A stretch of DNA of 64,000 nt from Hymenolepis diminuta. Taxonomy: Eukaryota > Platyhelminthes > Cestoda > Cyclophyllidea > Hymenolepididae. The translations under genes and the position numbers were made by a program. The notes below the pieces were generated by a model, which saw only the letters and a list, made by a program, of their open reading frames with translations, did not search any database and had not been told where the DNA came from. Positions 52,601 to 64,000 of the stretch are shown here, piece by piece; position 1 is the stretch's first letter; each line of letters starts with the position of its first letter. The DNA lies in contig CAADRB010000028.1 of assembly GCA_900708905.1 (NCBI GenBank), positions 1,598,221-1,662,220 of the forward strand, given 5' to 3'.

Positions 52601-55600
52601 AGAATAGAAGTGGTATCACCACTCAATCTTTTGAAATTGGTAATTTCGAGTGCATACCATTATAAACTATTGGTCAAAAATGAACCAGTTCTTGAAATAT
52701 TGAATTATGATAATGTATGCATTTACAAACTTCAGCTCTTGAGAAGCAGTGTCTCCGATTCTCACCAGGTGTCTTTACATTAGGATTCCCTGTTCTCAAA
52801 CCATGGAATTCTTATGGATAAAGAGGTGCCAATCGTTACCTGAGTTTTAAAGAAATAGTTTGTTAATTGGATCAAAATATCCTAATCCCGCAAAGCGTTT
52901 CTCTTTTATCAGCTAATATTATGTTGAAGACTGTATATCCCCTATCCAAATGATATCTGTGATAAGACCATGGTTTTAATGGACTTAACAATCCTTGCAA
53001 GAAATAAATCGAATATATGTTACTAAGTGCCAGACTTCACGCTTAAATTTTAGGTCATCAATCTGTTATCCACGTAAGTGGATAATTCTTACTATCTTTA
53101 AAAGTGTTTGCTTTAGCTTTGTAACTTTGCCATAATATCTGCATCACTCCAAACAATGGTGAGGCCACATTTTTGGACAAATAAACATATATGATGTGTA
53201 AGTGTTTATGCCGTCGAATGTTTATTTACTTGAACTGCCAGTAACAAACACCGATGTGGACTTTTTCACAAACATGTTTTGTGGCATGATTGTAGATTTT
53301 CTTGGCTTAGAGCAACTAAACTCAATTTATTAATGCTTCGAATCTTAAATATTTTATAATATATTTTAATTTGAGGATTTGTTCACTGATAAACGATACA
53401 CAAACCGTGAAAATATCATAGGCCTCATAGAACATTTCCCAGTCGAATTACTTGCCAAAGAACATAAATTATTACCGATACTAGTTTTATTTTTACGCTT
53501 TGAAAGAAATAATACGAACTTCTAAGTGCTATGTAGAACTATTGAGGTGAGCCAATATGTATACGTATAACATTATTTAATTTTTACGACTAAATCAAAC
53601 AATATAATATGTCCGAATATAGCTTGGGACTTCAGTTCAGTAGTATGTCATTTGACTACAATTTGACTGTAATTCCTCTACAGTCAGAAGAGAAATTATC
53701 GAACATAATTTAAATAATGAGGAAAATAGCAGTCAGGTGGTCTAGAGGTGAATTAAGACATAATGTTTTGACATTAATAACTTTATTTATCGAGATAATA
53801 AATATTTACAGGGAAAAATTTAATCAATCTACTTTTCCACGGGTAATTTATCAAGCATCCATAACGAAAGGAATCAAATTTCACTTTTCACACTGATCAG
53901 TTGAATAAATTACAACTGACACCGAATTTGATGTGAGCATGACAAGAGCAGCTTTAGGGATACTGGCTGTCATCATCAATAGAACTGATATCACCATGCC
54001 GATTGAGTCATATGACTCCAGACATTAATTGATGTATATCGTAATCTTCGAATTTGAAGAATGACTCACTATGTATTTCCAGAAATGCTCTTTATTCGCA
54101 TTCTCTACGACAACACTTCGATTTTTCGTCCACGAAGCTACAGTGACGTCTTTATTCCCTTTGTCGCAAAATCCCTATTTGTCAAGTCTAAATGCGCTTA
54201 TCAACTCCCTCCTTTCTATAACCATCCCGTTTCATTAAACGTGCATCTGCACTCATTTCCTCAGGCGCGTCCCTGCCTAAAGTGATTCGTATAAACTGCC
54301 TTTGTATTTCCTCTCGTATATACACACACGTAAACAGATGGATGTCAGTCACCGATTCCCGTGCTTCCCTCTCATCCCCTTTGTTCCCCTCTCCCCTTTT
54401 TACTCGCCTGAATCCTCATTGTGATTTGGTCAATGCATTTTGGCCTGGTCAGCTCTAGGTGTTCTGCTCTTTTCTTTATTGTTAGAAATTTTTCTCATCT
54501 CGTGTCACTTCCATTACCTGTTATGATCCTGTCCTCAGAATCTGTATGGATAGCTTGAAACAAGGTAGTTAGTGGTTTTAGGAATATATGCGACGCAAAC
54601 GCTCTCAGTTCCTTCAAAATACTAACAAAAATAGTATTCGATTGACTAGTTGTTAGCAAATCTAGCAAACGTTTGTGACTCACTGGGAGGAAATGGGATA
54701 GAAACCCTCCAAATTCAACTACAAAATTAAACATTAACTCACACTTTCATACTACTCTTTATTATTTATCTAATTTACTAAATGATTCGTAATTAAATCC
54801 AAGTCATTTATAGATTTCCTTCAGCTATTCGGGTAAAGATTTCAGTGCCCTAATCGTCTTTACATTATAATTAATTCTTTAAAGATCAAGTATTTCAAAT
54901 TCATGAACAACATATGAGCAGCTATCTGACAGTAGTCTTGGCTAATAAAAAACAGCACTGATGGTAAACATAAATATGAATTTATTGCAATGAATTAATT
55001 TATGCCCGCATTTCCTATGGTCTTATATGAAGACGGTGGATGTTTTCGATTTGACAAAGCTTTCAAAATATGTCATAAAATTAATCGATTAAATAACATC
55101 GGGATAGTTAAACTACCAATATTCAAACCGTATTAAATTGTCTTCTTTTATAGGTAGTAAAGCAGAAACTTTGATGCTTCGGAACCTATTTTGTTGTATC
55201 TTGAATTATCCCGCTAAACCTGAACAGAAGTATTGAAATTAAACAGAACCGACAAGGTAGGATAAAAGTCCTAATAATTAAATAGTATTCAGAATGTATT
55301 GAGTAAAGAAATTACACACAGGTACTGTCGGTATGTACATAAGCGAGCATGCGTGACTAGCGCGATGCCAAATATTGAGTATGAAGGTCGATAAGGTGAA
55401 TACATGCTTAAATTGGTCACGAGTAAATATGGAAAAATAGTTATACGCAAATTTATATAAACTGACCATGAGGGCCAATAAAGTCAATGTGTTCTTTAAC
55501 TGACTGATAGTAAACACAGGAAGGTAACTACACGCATAATTGGCTAAACAGTAACATGACATAATGGTCCGCTAAATTTCACTTCCCTTTTGGCCTTGTA

Positions 55601-58600
55601 ATATGGTCGAAATACATTCAATTAAATGAAAAATATTATTAAAATGCTTTCTATTGCAAAAATTTGCGTAACGAACTTTGCTTTTTCATTACTGAATGCT
55701 TATATGCTAATTGGTGCACAATAAAATGAAAGTGAGATAGAATTCATCACTGTTTTGAGTATATTTGCTATCGCCATCTAGGTAGTTGGAATTTGTTTAT
55801 CGTCTTTCAAGCTTTGTTTCATGTGATCCATTCCAATATTATATCTGGGACTTTTATAATTTCCACTAAAAACTTAGTGGTTTGTTAGAATTTCATTTCC
55901 CGATAAAATACTTGTGGTTCACTTTCTCTCAAAGAAGTTTATTTGTCTCATTTAGAAAGCTAAAAGGAGATTAAAAAGGGAAAGAGATAAATGTGGTTTC
56001 TTTACTGAATATAAAGTACAAAAAGTGCTTTCGATTCATTAACTTTTCTGGGGATGTTTTCCGTTTCTCTACAATAACATATTTCGTCAAAATTTTATTT
56101 AGTTATTTATTAAAATTATTTTAATTTAATTTATTATAATTATTGTAAATTAATTTCAAGCGCCTAGAAAAATGAAATAGGCAATAAGAAATGAGGTAGG
56201 TAAAAATTTGGATAAGCAAACTGTTTTCAAGTAATGAAAACCACAGTGAAGTTGTGAAAACATATGGCTTTCATCAGATTATAAACATGGAATATCTGTG
56301 GTATAAGTGATGAAGGCACAGAACATTGACTTTTAGGCTAATAAGCGAATAGCAAAGGGTGTGATTTAGCTAAAAATCTGAAGCTCGAGTTACGATTGTG
56401 AATATGTTGGGACAGACACAAATATCCTTTTAACCTGCCTTAGGTGAAGTTTTTAAATTACGGATATACTATAAGGCAATTTTATCTGCTAGTAACCTCT
56501 AAATTTTCCGATAAAACCTAATAAATCAGCTAGAGGAAATTATAAAACTATTGCTATCTTGAACCCTTGAATTCACTTTGCTTTACATCGAAATATGCAT
56601 TTCAGGATTAGATAGGCAAGCGTTAGCTATTCTGAAAGCCGAAAATAATAATATAGGAAAAACTAATATTGCGATACATCGGTGTGAAGTTTTGAAATAG
56701 ATGGTACTATGGCAACAGAAATGATGGTCAGTAAGCTAATTTTCTCATTTAAAAATGATATTATACTTACTCTGGGATTAAGAGGAAGCTGACAATGCGT
56801 TTGATATATCATTTAATTTATAATATTTGGTAGTTCTGATTTTCTAAGCGCTGCAGTAATAGCATTTGTTGGAACGAATATCAGCAGAAGCATGAAAGTT
56901 AGAAAGAAGATATCTATAAAGTAGCAAATAGGCTTTAATTAAGAAATGCAAAATACCACGGAGATATAAACAATCAGAGATGGCGAAGTGAGGTTCGCCC
57001 AGCCACATCTTATGAGGTCATAAGTAGGGGAAACCGGACCGATTTATCATATATTCCCAAAAGGAACAGAGTGGGAAAGTGATGTGAAAGTGACGAAACT
57101 TTTAACGCAAATCTATTTCTGGTAAAATCAGCATGTCAGGACAATTTAAAATATCATATTTAATGATTTAAATATTCCATTTACCTAAAAACATATCGGA
57201 GTTTTGGTTACCATGGCGTTTTAGATGATAAGGGAAATTAAAAATGTTTTATGGGGATATTTAAATTACAGTTGCATAGTTTGCATAATTTGCAGGTAAA
57301 ATCTGTTTAATTATGGTGGTCATGTTGGATTTAGATTGAATCATTTTCCTATCTACTCTTAACCATTCTTTTCACATTTTCTCTATGCACATCTTGGCTG
57401 AGCTTTGAACGTATAAACCTACCTTCCTCTGTATAGTGAATATTATGAGTTGCAGATCGAATTTCACTAGGAGGAGAGAATGGCGTCAGATTCTTTGTTT
57501 GCAAATTTGATGAATTTCCATACTCCACAGGATCATCTTCTTCAGGATAAGATATTGCTTCATTGAAATCCTTCCCTTCTAGAAGGGAAAAATTAAATGA
57601 CGTAGCATAAACTTAATATGTTCTAAATTTTAGAGGATATTAATGAAACGGAAAGTGAAATTGAAACCTTAATTAATTTAAAAATTATATTCAAAATAGA
57701 GTTCACTATTTGAATAATTTACGAATGTCAGTGATAAAATGAAACGCCTATTTGAAGTAAATTTAATACAAAGCAAACTGGAATTCGGACACCCAGTTTA
57801 ATCAAATTAAATTAAACATTCTGTATTATTACAATCAAAATGCTGGAAAATATTGAACTAAAAATAGTTATATTACTTCTATTAATTAGTCTCAAAATAA
57901 TAATTAACTAATAAGATTTATAATACTTTCATTTCTAAATGACTGTAAACGGATTAGCGCTAAGAATAAATATGCAATATTATCCAATAATCACGGGCTA
58001 TAAATTGCAAACGGGTAACTACAAGTCCTAAAACCGATTATATCATTTTTCATTGTTGTGAACATTTCAAGTGGATTCATTTGGCAAGAATTGAAGTAAA
58101 ATTGACATTAAAGTCAAAGTTCGATTATACTTAAATTTTCCCACTTTGAAATGTCAGGCGTGTGCAATATGGTCCCGTAAATTTCTGTTTTTGTGCCTAA
58201 CTGCATTGCATGAAGGGTGAATGAACTTTCTTAAGAAGAGTCAAGTGTATCTATGGCTGATAATTATTATATCTAGGCCATGCATTATTGGGAGGTCCAT
58301 GGGAAAGTGATCATAAAAAATTACGGCAACGAAAATAGCTGACAGATGAATTAAGCGAAAAGACTGAAGCAAAAGTTTCAAAGACAGGCAATGAATAAGG
58401 GATCTAATTCAAATAATTAATGAAGAAAATTTCACTCAAAGAATTCGTTTGTTTCTTCTTTTAGAGTACTAAACTTGTTTTTCTGACTAATAAAGTTATT
58501 TAGGCTCAATTTAACTGAACTTAGGCTAAAGTATTTTATATTATATTCACCATTGATTCGACTTTCCGAAGACAAAAAGTTCAGTTAGTTTAATCAATGA

Positions 58601-61600
58601 TGCATATCGCTCAGCATTTACATGTACTTAACAATATTGACAACTTCAACGGTGAAAGTTCGCTAATATCCTGAGTACAACTTTAGAAACTCAGTCGTAT
58701 CACACCTCTGTCAGTGAATTATTAGTGTTTCGTACTGTCCTGTCCCACTGTATTACTCTCCATTTTCCTGCAATGGATATATTTGACTGATCCGAAATAA
58801 CTATGACTATTAAATGATCCCCTTGATAATATTGATCCCCTTAGAAACTTTTATGCTTCCTGAATGAATAAACGCTTTTATTTATCTCACATTTTATCAA
58901 CAAAAACGGGCTCTCTACTATGTAGACGATTCTCCCTGATTTTCTGGAATCTCTAAATTGCTCTCATCAGTCAAACTAGATCAATTAAAATTTATTTAGT
59001 AGCTCTGCTAGCGCGCTTAAGATACTTTACCCCAGTACTTGGATATTGTAAGATTATATTGTAATTCTTCAAAACTAGTTCATTTTACGCGCAAATAATA
59101 ATGTAAAGAGGAGAGGATGGCGATAAATTGAACTTATGACTATGTATCAGGGTAAGCGGACAGTTGTTTAAAATAAATGGGAATGTTTAAATAATGACGC
59201 CAAATGACCTCTAAGTATTCATATAACGAAAGATAATGAAAGTTTGCCAACAGCATTTTAATGAGGAAACATTAATTTTATGAATAATTATTCGCCGATA
59301 ATTCTATAATACTTTGTAACTTAACATGCATTTTCAGAAGTGACCTGTCTTTAAAATAGAGATGTCACGTCTTCAAGATAAATATTTTTAAGATACTGGG
59401 CAGCTATTATTATTACTCAACCATCCAATTACCTTTTGGTCTAATTTATTTTAACCTTTTTATTGGCGTGATTTATCTATTTGGTAGCCAGTTTTGAAAG
59501 AGTCGTACATGTATATTCGATTAGCACTCTTTTAGTAGTAATATTATTTATCAGGGGAACCTACCTCTTCTTGAAAACCTCTTTGAAAAGCTAGGAGACC
59601 GAACTCGGCTGACATTGCGGAAAATTTTACTTCTCTGCTGCTGCCACTTCGAATGAATATCATTGTTAGCAGATTGTCTGGGTCCGAATCGCTCTGAATA
59701 GGCTGTAATGGGATTGGAAGTATTGCTTGTTCTCACTTGATTTTGAGCGGATACATCAGAATCAGCTTTAGTTTGGCTCTCTAATGCAGCTTCGATTTGT
59801 TCAGAGACGCCAATAGAGGTGTAATTTCCTTCACCTAAAACCATAATTTAAACTCAAGGTAGAGAAAAAATTGGATAAGATTTTCATAGGTATTTTACTT
59901 CAAGAGGTTCTTAAATAAACATTTAAGTTGCCTAAACTCAATCGTGCTTGATATTTGGAGGCTATGGGAAGCCAGTGCCGATGGTTGTTTCATAACCTTT
60001 GTATATAAGAGTGGCATGGTCTCGATGTTTCATTTACGTGATGACGTCAATTAAAGAGAGTCTAAAACCAAAAAGACCTTGAACTCTTATACTTATAAAA
60101 ATACGTAGTGTGCAATTCATTCCAAAATAAAGACTAAATAAGCTCACTTAGAAATAACTGAGTTAGAATTAACTTGTCATTTCATCTCTTTATCAAATGT
60201 CTGTGTCAAAACTACGAATACTAAATGCATAAAAATCGGAACATAATTGCTTTCATATGTTTTTGAAATTAAGTGATCTAGTTCAAGATCATGTATAGTC
60301 AGATACTCTATTTAAGTTCATTCTTAACAAGGAGGAACTGCGATATTTTTGGTATATGATGTTCTGAATAAGCTAAGACTCGTCTCGTAAATCTATAAAT
60401 ATAGACCAAACAAGCCTAAATCTGAAAACGCTGAATTTAAAGTAAGCTTTTGTTCTGACAAAGTCGTGATTGAATTTTACGGTTAGGTTGACGAAATGGG
60501 TGATTATAAAGACAAGATAAGGACAGAAAATTCAATATTGGGGGAGATCATAGTAAACTAAGAGAAAGGGAACGAATTTATATTAATGATACTAGTAGAT
60601 GCTAATTACCAAAATCAAAGTATCTCTGCATTATATCCCAACCTATCCTCGAGGAAAATTAACCAAAATTGGTTAACAGTAAATTTCCTCAAAAGAAAGC
60701 GTTGAATGCATGGTATAAAAATATTACTAAATTCTATTTTAATAATCAGATTGCAAATTATTCACTTAATGAATATTTCACTTCTTCAAGTTCCAAAATT
60801 TAAATTTATGAATTCTACCTTGGCTTACTAAGTCAAGTCTTGTCAACAATGTCCAGCGCTTGTCCACTGATTGATTAATTAAAATAGTCATTCCTTCGGC
60901 AGTAATGCACTTTTTCTCCCAAAGATCAAGAAGGCAGGATGATGCTAAGTTACATTATTTAAGCATAGCAAAACTTATTAGAATTCATTCAAGAGGAACT
61001 TCCCAGTTTAATTTCCCGAAAAATGTGGTCCAAACAATATGAATACGGGCTAAAAAGAAAATAATAGTTCAATGAAACCTTAAAACCTCAATTTTCGGCT
61101 ATCATTTATGAAATTTATAGTTTTTAGCGTATGATCTCAGTGTCTAAATCACCAGAATGGGAAAAAACGGTCCAGATATTTGATTTACTCTTTTAAACAG
61201 AAAAATCTACAACTTCATCCAAGGGAAATTTTAAGTGCTTTGGAAGTCATATGATTCTGCTGCATTAATTTTTTCGGTTTTTAAGAAAGCAAATAGACGG
61301 AAGGTCTTAACTGTAAAGTGGTCAGTCTAGCATTCCATGCGTAATAATTTTATGAATGCCTTTGCAGTTTTAAGTATATACTTTTAGTTATCATCTTCAT
61401 TTAGTGAAGTTATATTAGCATCAGAAAGAAGAGAGAGATATATCGAGACGGCATGACTAATCACTCAATTTAATCAACAGATCGATAAAGGCTGAATATT
61501 ATGCACAAAAATTTACACTAAGACCATGGGGTCAAAGCCTGAAATCTGAACATTTCTGACATGATTAAGATATCTAAATAAGGCAAAATAGAGATAATAC

Positions 61601-63528
61601 TGAGGATCCAGATTTCAACTGAAGCTAGAAGTATAATTTACATCTACCCGATTCCCATAATTTCATTCTCAGTTATTTTACCCTTCCCTGTGCCAAATTG
61701 TTTTCCAATGATCAGAGGTTTTACTTTTACTCTAACATGGATAATTACATGAACAATTTTAGGGTATTTCAGAAGGGTAAAGTAAAGCACTTTTTGCTGC
61801 AATTACCATCTTGATAACCTTTAATTTCCTGAGGTCTGTTGGAAGGTTGATTCAGAGTAGTTTGTTGAAATGGTACCATAGGTGGATCTCTACGATTGAA
61901 GGAACTTTTAATTGTTGGAGCTGTTTCATTCAGTGAATTGGAAATAGAATTTAGGCTTCCGTTGGACTTTGTTCGCCACACTGGAGTTTTTTTAAACCCT
62001 ACCCCATTGTGACTGATAGTTAAATTGCGATGTATCTGAGTAACATTGATGGAATTTTCTCGGATTTGGTGTTCTGTTGGAAGTACATTTCTTTCATCAT
62101 CTAAAGAAGGTAAACATTTACTATGGAATCATTACTTTCATTCCTGAGTAGTATATGTCCAGGTTAAGCCTACCTTGAGGATTCTCAACTTGCTGAGAAA
62201 TATGGTGCCGCTGCAAATTTTCATGACTGTCTACGCTGATTTTATATACTTGGCTGGACTGTAGGAAAGTTTTAGCGTTTCCAAATGAACGTCGTCTCCA
62301 GGGTTGAGATGGTGGCTTTTCTGTCTTTTCCGTTTGATTAAGAACCTCTTCGGAATACTTCAAGGGTGGCTGTGGTTCACGAACACTGTTATGTCCATTT
62401 GGTGCTTTATTAGATTCCATTTCTGTTAATATAAGTAGAAATTGTAATAAAATTTTTGCATAAAATAAATCTACCGGTGATGTCCTACCGAGACTGACCT
62501 GAATTTGTGGATGTGGAAATTTGGAAACGCGCTAATGCGTTCATAAAACGCTCCTTTGCTGCCCTCTCTTCAACTTTGTTTGCCTCATTGTTCATCTGAT
62601 GTGCGACAGGAGGTAACATAGGTTCTGAAATCTTTTTTTCAACTGAAGTTGCATTTTGCATAGGTTTTGAATTGGACACTGGTGGGATGGGTTCAGTTTT
62701 CTTGGGTAAGGCCTTTGGAATAGGTTTTTTATTCTTTGTGGAGGCGATGATAGTTTCAGAGCCAATCATTCTTGATTCTAGAACTTTTTTGATCACAGCC
62801 TTGGCAGCTGCGGCCGCTTCAGGTGTTTGAATTTCACTTTCTTTGGGGAGATTTTTATCTGGCCTAGAGGACCACGATGCATCTGGTCTTTTGTTTGGAG
62901 GAGCTTTGACGGTTGCATGTTGTGTTATACGCGAACAGGATATAGCTTGAGGTTGCCTAAAGGAAAGTAGTTTATTACAAATTCTCCTAACTTACTGTGA
63001 TAATTTATTTGAAGTATCATCGATTTCGTGAGATATTCTTTCGGGAATACATATAGAAACAGGCCTTTGAGTTTCATGAACTGGATCCTCATTGTAACAA
63101 AGTTCTGGATCAGGGTTAAAGGTAATGCGTTTGGTACTACGTTTAGGAGACATATTCTTGTTTCGTGGGGCTTCACGCTCGTGAGAATATCCACTATCAG
63201 AAACCGTGTACATGCATCTACTTCGATGACATGAACAACAGCAGCTCTGGCATCCATTATCATGTTGAGGAGCTGCGTTGATCAAAATTACTCGAGGTTC
63301 AGTGTAAGTGGAGGCGGGACGCCTCCAAGAACGATTTCTTCTACGACTCTGACTCCTTGGACGTATGAGATATTCATAGACAGCATCTATATCATCCAGT
63401 TCTTCATCATCTGGGAGACCTGGAATATCGCTGAGGGTACGCATTTCAGCATACTCTCCTGGAGTTAGACTTACGCGATCACTATGAGTTGAGAGGGATT
63501 GATAACGGTGGGTGCGTCCGGCCGAAGT
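46515..63528 (-). CDS. CH-domain protein, smoothelin/cytospin type (gene C, 5' partial)
   Basis: Eleven minus-strand exons join in one frame (869 aa plus stop): 63528-62996, 62956-62499, 62422-62174, 62100-61807, 59834-59565, 57578-57423, 54718-54518, 51879-51843, 50813-50723, 48199-48048 and 46683-46515. Residues 1 to about 650 are low-complexity, Ser/Pro/Gln-rich and basic, with an acidic patch (LPDDEELDDIDAVYEYLI), an Arg/Ser stretch and a Cys cluster. About 655-730 is predicted helical. A single CH domain fills about 745-850: FVQLNTHEY, VTNFSTSWTDGVALCALLHH, FFPQSFD, YRLAFEIA, VEEVTKS, GPDWRRVFLYLSYV. C-terminal single CH domains of this kind occur in smoothelins and cytospins, where they bind actin or partner proteins; NFSxSWxDG and the PDW motif fit both. 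I see no long coiled coil as in cytospin, so smoothelin-like is slightly favoured. The start lies beyond the window. Confidence 0.85.
48048..48199 (-). CDS. Gene C exon: CH domain core
   Basis: This 152 bp exon (AATTTAG acceptor, CCTC|GTAAGT donor) encodes VTNFSTSWTDGVALCALLHH, FFPQSFDINRAL and ENYRLAFEIA, the central helices of a CH domain. Confidence 0.93.
50090..50335 (-). repeat. tRNA-derived SINE-like element
   Basis: On the minus strand a box A-like GGTGGCGCAATT (50319-50308) is followed by a box B GGTTCGATCCC (50273-50263), with correct spacing for a pol III internal promoter. The body that follows (to about 50090) is unusually GC-rich for this window and includes GGCCTGGGTGTCCTCATGAT. 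It sits in an intron of gene C. The tRNA-like head differs from that of the element near 25 kb, so the two may be different subfamilies. Confidence 0.65.
50723..50813 (-). CDS. Gene C exon: start of the CH domain
   Basis: This 91 bp exon (TTTGTAG acceptor, TAT|GTAAGT donor) encodes LVLRFVQLNTHEYLKY. It aligns with the first CH helix pattern LLxWCQxxTxxY, with Phe-Val in place of Trp-Cys and the Thr and Tyr kept. Phase 2 in, phase 0 out. Confidence 0.75.
51335..51428 (+). repeat. Dispersed repeat fragment in a gene C intron
   Basis: Copy of the 38281 repeat: GCTTACACCAG, GAAATGAAGATGGGCGTGG, CATTCTTTAA and TTTAGATGTTAGCC. Same orientation, 13 kb away. Confidence 0.55.
51843..51879 (-). CDS. 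Gene C 37-nt microexon
   Basis: It lies between TTTCAG and CG|GTAAGT and encodes TDPVVFLNDHF plus split codons at both ends. It is supported because it converts phase 1 to phase 2, exactly what its neighbours require. Confidence 0.65.
54518..54718 (-). CDS. Gene C exon: predicted helical segment
   Basis: This 201 bp exon (TTTTGTAG acceptor, ACAG|GTAATG donor) encodes leucine-rich amphipathic stretches (HKRLLDLLTTSQ, ILKELRAFASHIFLKPLTTL). It is unlike the polar exons upstream. Both ends are phase 1. I do not recognise the fold. Confidence 0.72.
54719..57422 (-). other. Gene C intron
   Basis: AT-rich, with runs of A and T near 56095-56160. No exon or repeat boundary that I can support. Confidence 0.5.
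57423..57578 (-). CDS. Gene C exon: 1-1 cassette
   Basis: This 156 bp exon runs from CCTTCTAG to GAAG|GTAGGT. It contains an acidic YPEEDDPVEYG and SPPSEIRS. Both ends are phase 1. Confidence 0.82.
59565..59834 (-). CDS. Gene C exon: 1-1 cassette
   Basis: This 270 bp exon runs from GGTTTTAG to AGAG|GTAGGT. It is polar, with a basic C-terminal part (RVRSPSFSKRFSRR). Both ends are phase 1. Confidence 0.85.
59835..61806 (-). other. Gene C intron
   Basis: I see nothing in it beyond AT-rich sequence; the exons on both sides are phase 1 compatible. Confidence 0.5.
61807..62100 (-). CDS. Gene C exon: 1-1 cassette
   Basis: This 294 bp exon runs from TTCTTTAG to GATG|GTAATT. It is Asn/Ser/Gln-rich (GVGFKKTPVWRTKSNGS, PPMVPFQQTTLNQPS). 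Both ends are phase 1. Confidence 0.85.
62174..62422 (-). CDS. Gene C exon: 1-1 cassette
   Basis: This 249 bp exon runs from TTAACAG to CAAG|GTAGGC. It is polar and low in complexity (PWRRRSFGNAKTF). Both ends are phase 1. Confidence 0.85.
62499..62956 (-). CDS. Gene C exon: Lys/Pro-rich linker with an alanine helix
   Basis: This 458 bp exon (TTTAG acceptor, TTCAG|GTCAGT donor) is rich in Lys, Pro and Ser. It holds a short Ala-rich helix (EAAAAAKAVIKKVLESR) and a charged helix (KVEERAAKERFMNALARF). Phase 2 in, phase 1 out. Confidence 0.88.
62996..63528 (-). CDS. Gene C exon: first visible, with acidic patch and Cys cluster
   Basis: This 533 bp exon runs from CTTGTAG to CACA|GTAAGT. It encodes TPGEYAEMRTLSDIPGLPDD, an Arg/Ser-rich stretch (RPRSQSRRRNRSWRRP), a cluster CQSCCCSCHRSRC (63252-63214) and a basic SPKRSTKR. 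Phase 0 in, phase 2 out. Confidence 0.88.
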
Positions 63529-64000
63529 CTACAAGAAATAAGATTTTAGCAGATCTGAAATGTGTAAGACCGAAATTATTGTTAACCTCAGCTTCCTAAT
63601 TCTACAGTGTAATTACAACGCAGATTTTCATAGCTGATGAGATGAGATTGAGAGAATGGGTGGCCAATTAAATCGCAACTGATATAACCTAAAACATACA
63701 AGCGTTGATACTGATTGAAGTTAAATATCTGTAATTTTTTCAAAGGCCGACTTTAGGTTATTTTTGAATGCAAATGCGCTTGCTTCCATTTTTGTTTAGT
63801 TATAATTATAAGGACATTGGGGAAATGACTGAAGGGCTCTCATTCTAACCACCAAGACGGATCATGCTAAAATGACAAGACAAAGTAAAGTAGCATACTG
63901 GACTGCGCTATCAAAACAAAGAAGTGTTACAAAAGCACAATTTTCCACTAAATTTTTTGGCAGGGCTGACTGAGAAGTAGGTGGGTGGTGAAAAGGCATA
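63529..64000 (-). other. Probable gene C intron at the window edge
   Basis: It lies directly upstream of a clear acceptor (CTTGTAG). No further exon is recognisable. Confidence 0.5.

Overview
The window is nuclear DNA of an animal: AT-rich (roughly one third G+C by eye), with long non-coding stretches, spliced genes using GT-AG introns, dispersed repeats, and one 75-base assembly gap (36233-36307). Very short introns (32-50 nt) in one gene beside multi-kilobase introns in its neighbours, tRNA-derived SINE-like repeats and a KY/hillarin-type transglutaminase-like gene are compatible with a parasitic flatworm. That placement is inference and I cannot name the species.

Three protein-coding genes can be assembled exon by exon, with every splice phase matching. 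Gene A (minus strand, 5900-34336, eight exons seen, open at both ends) encodes a KY/hillarin/LTD-1-like cytoskeletal protein. Its transglutaminase-like core keeps the His and Asp of the triad but lacks the nucleophilic Cys. Gene B (plus strand, 39669-45765, fifteen exons, complete, 1144 aa) is host cell factor (HCF): a Kelch beta-propeller, a split Fn3 module, a Ser/Thr-rich middle, a C-terminal Fn3 pair and a nuclear localisation signal. Gene C (minus strand, 46515-63528, eleven exons seen, 5' end outside the window) is a long, low-complexity, basic and Ser/Pro-rich protein ending in a single calponin-homology (CH) domain of smoothelin/cytospin type.

Layout: 1-5899 holds nothing I can support. 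5900-34336 is gene A with large introns that carry a SINE-like element (about 24950-25313) and two copies of another repeat (about 23300-23560 and 26445-26690). 34337-39668 is intergenic, with the gap and diverged duplicated segments. 39669-46400 is HCF and its 3' UTR. 46506-63528 is gene C, converging tail-to-tail on HCF with about 110 bp between the two poly(A) signals. 63529-64000 is probably intron of gene C.

The most notable point is a Taspase1-type cleavage motif (QLDGIDD) in the middle of HCF, placed so that cutting would separate the two halves of the split Fn3 module. Vertebrate-type HCF repeats are absent. The genes do not form a pathway: HCF is a nuclear chromatin scaffold, while A and C look like cytoskeletal or muscle-associated proteins.
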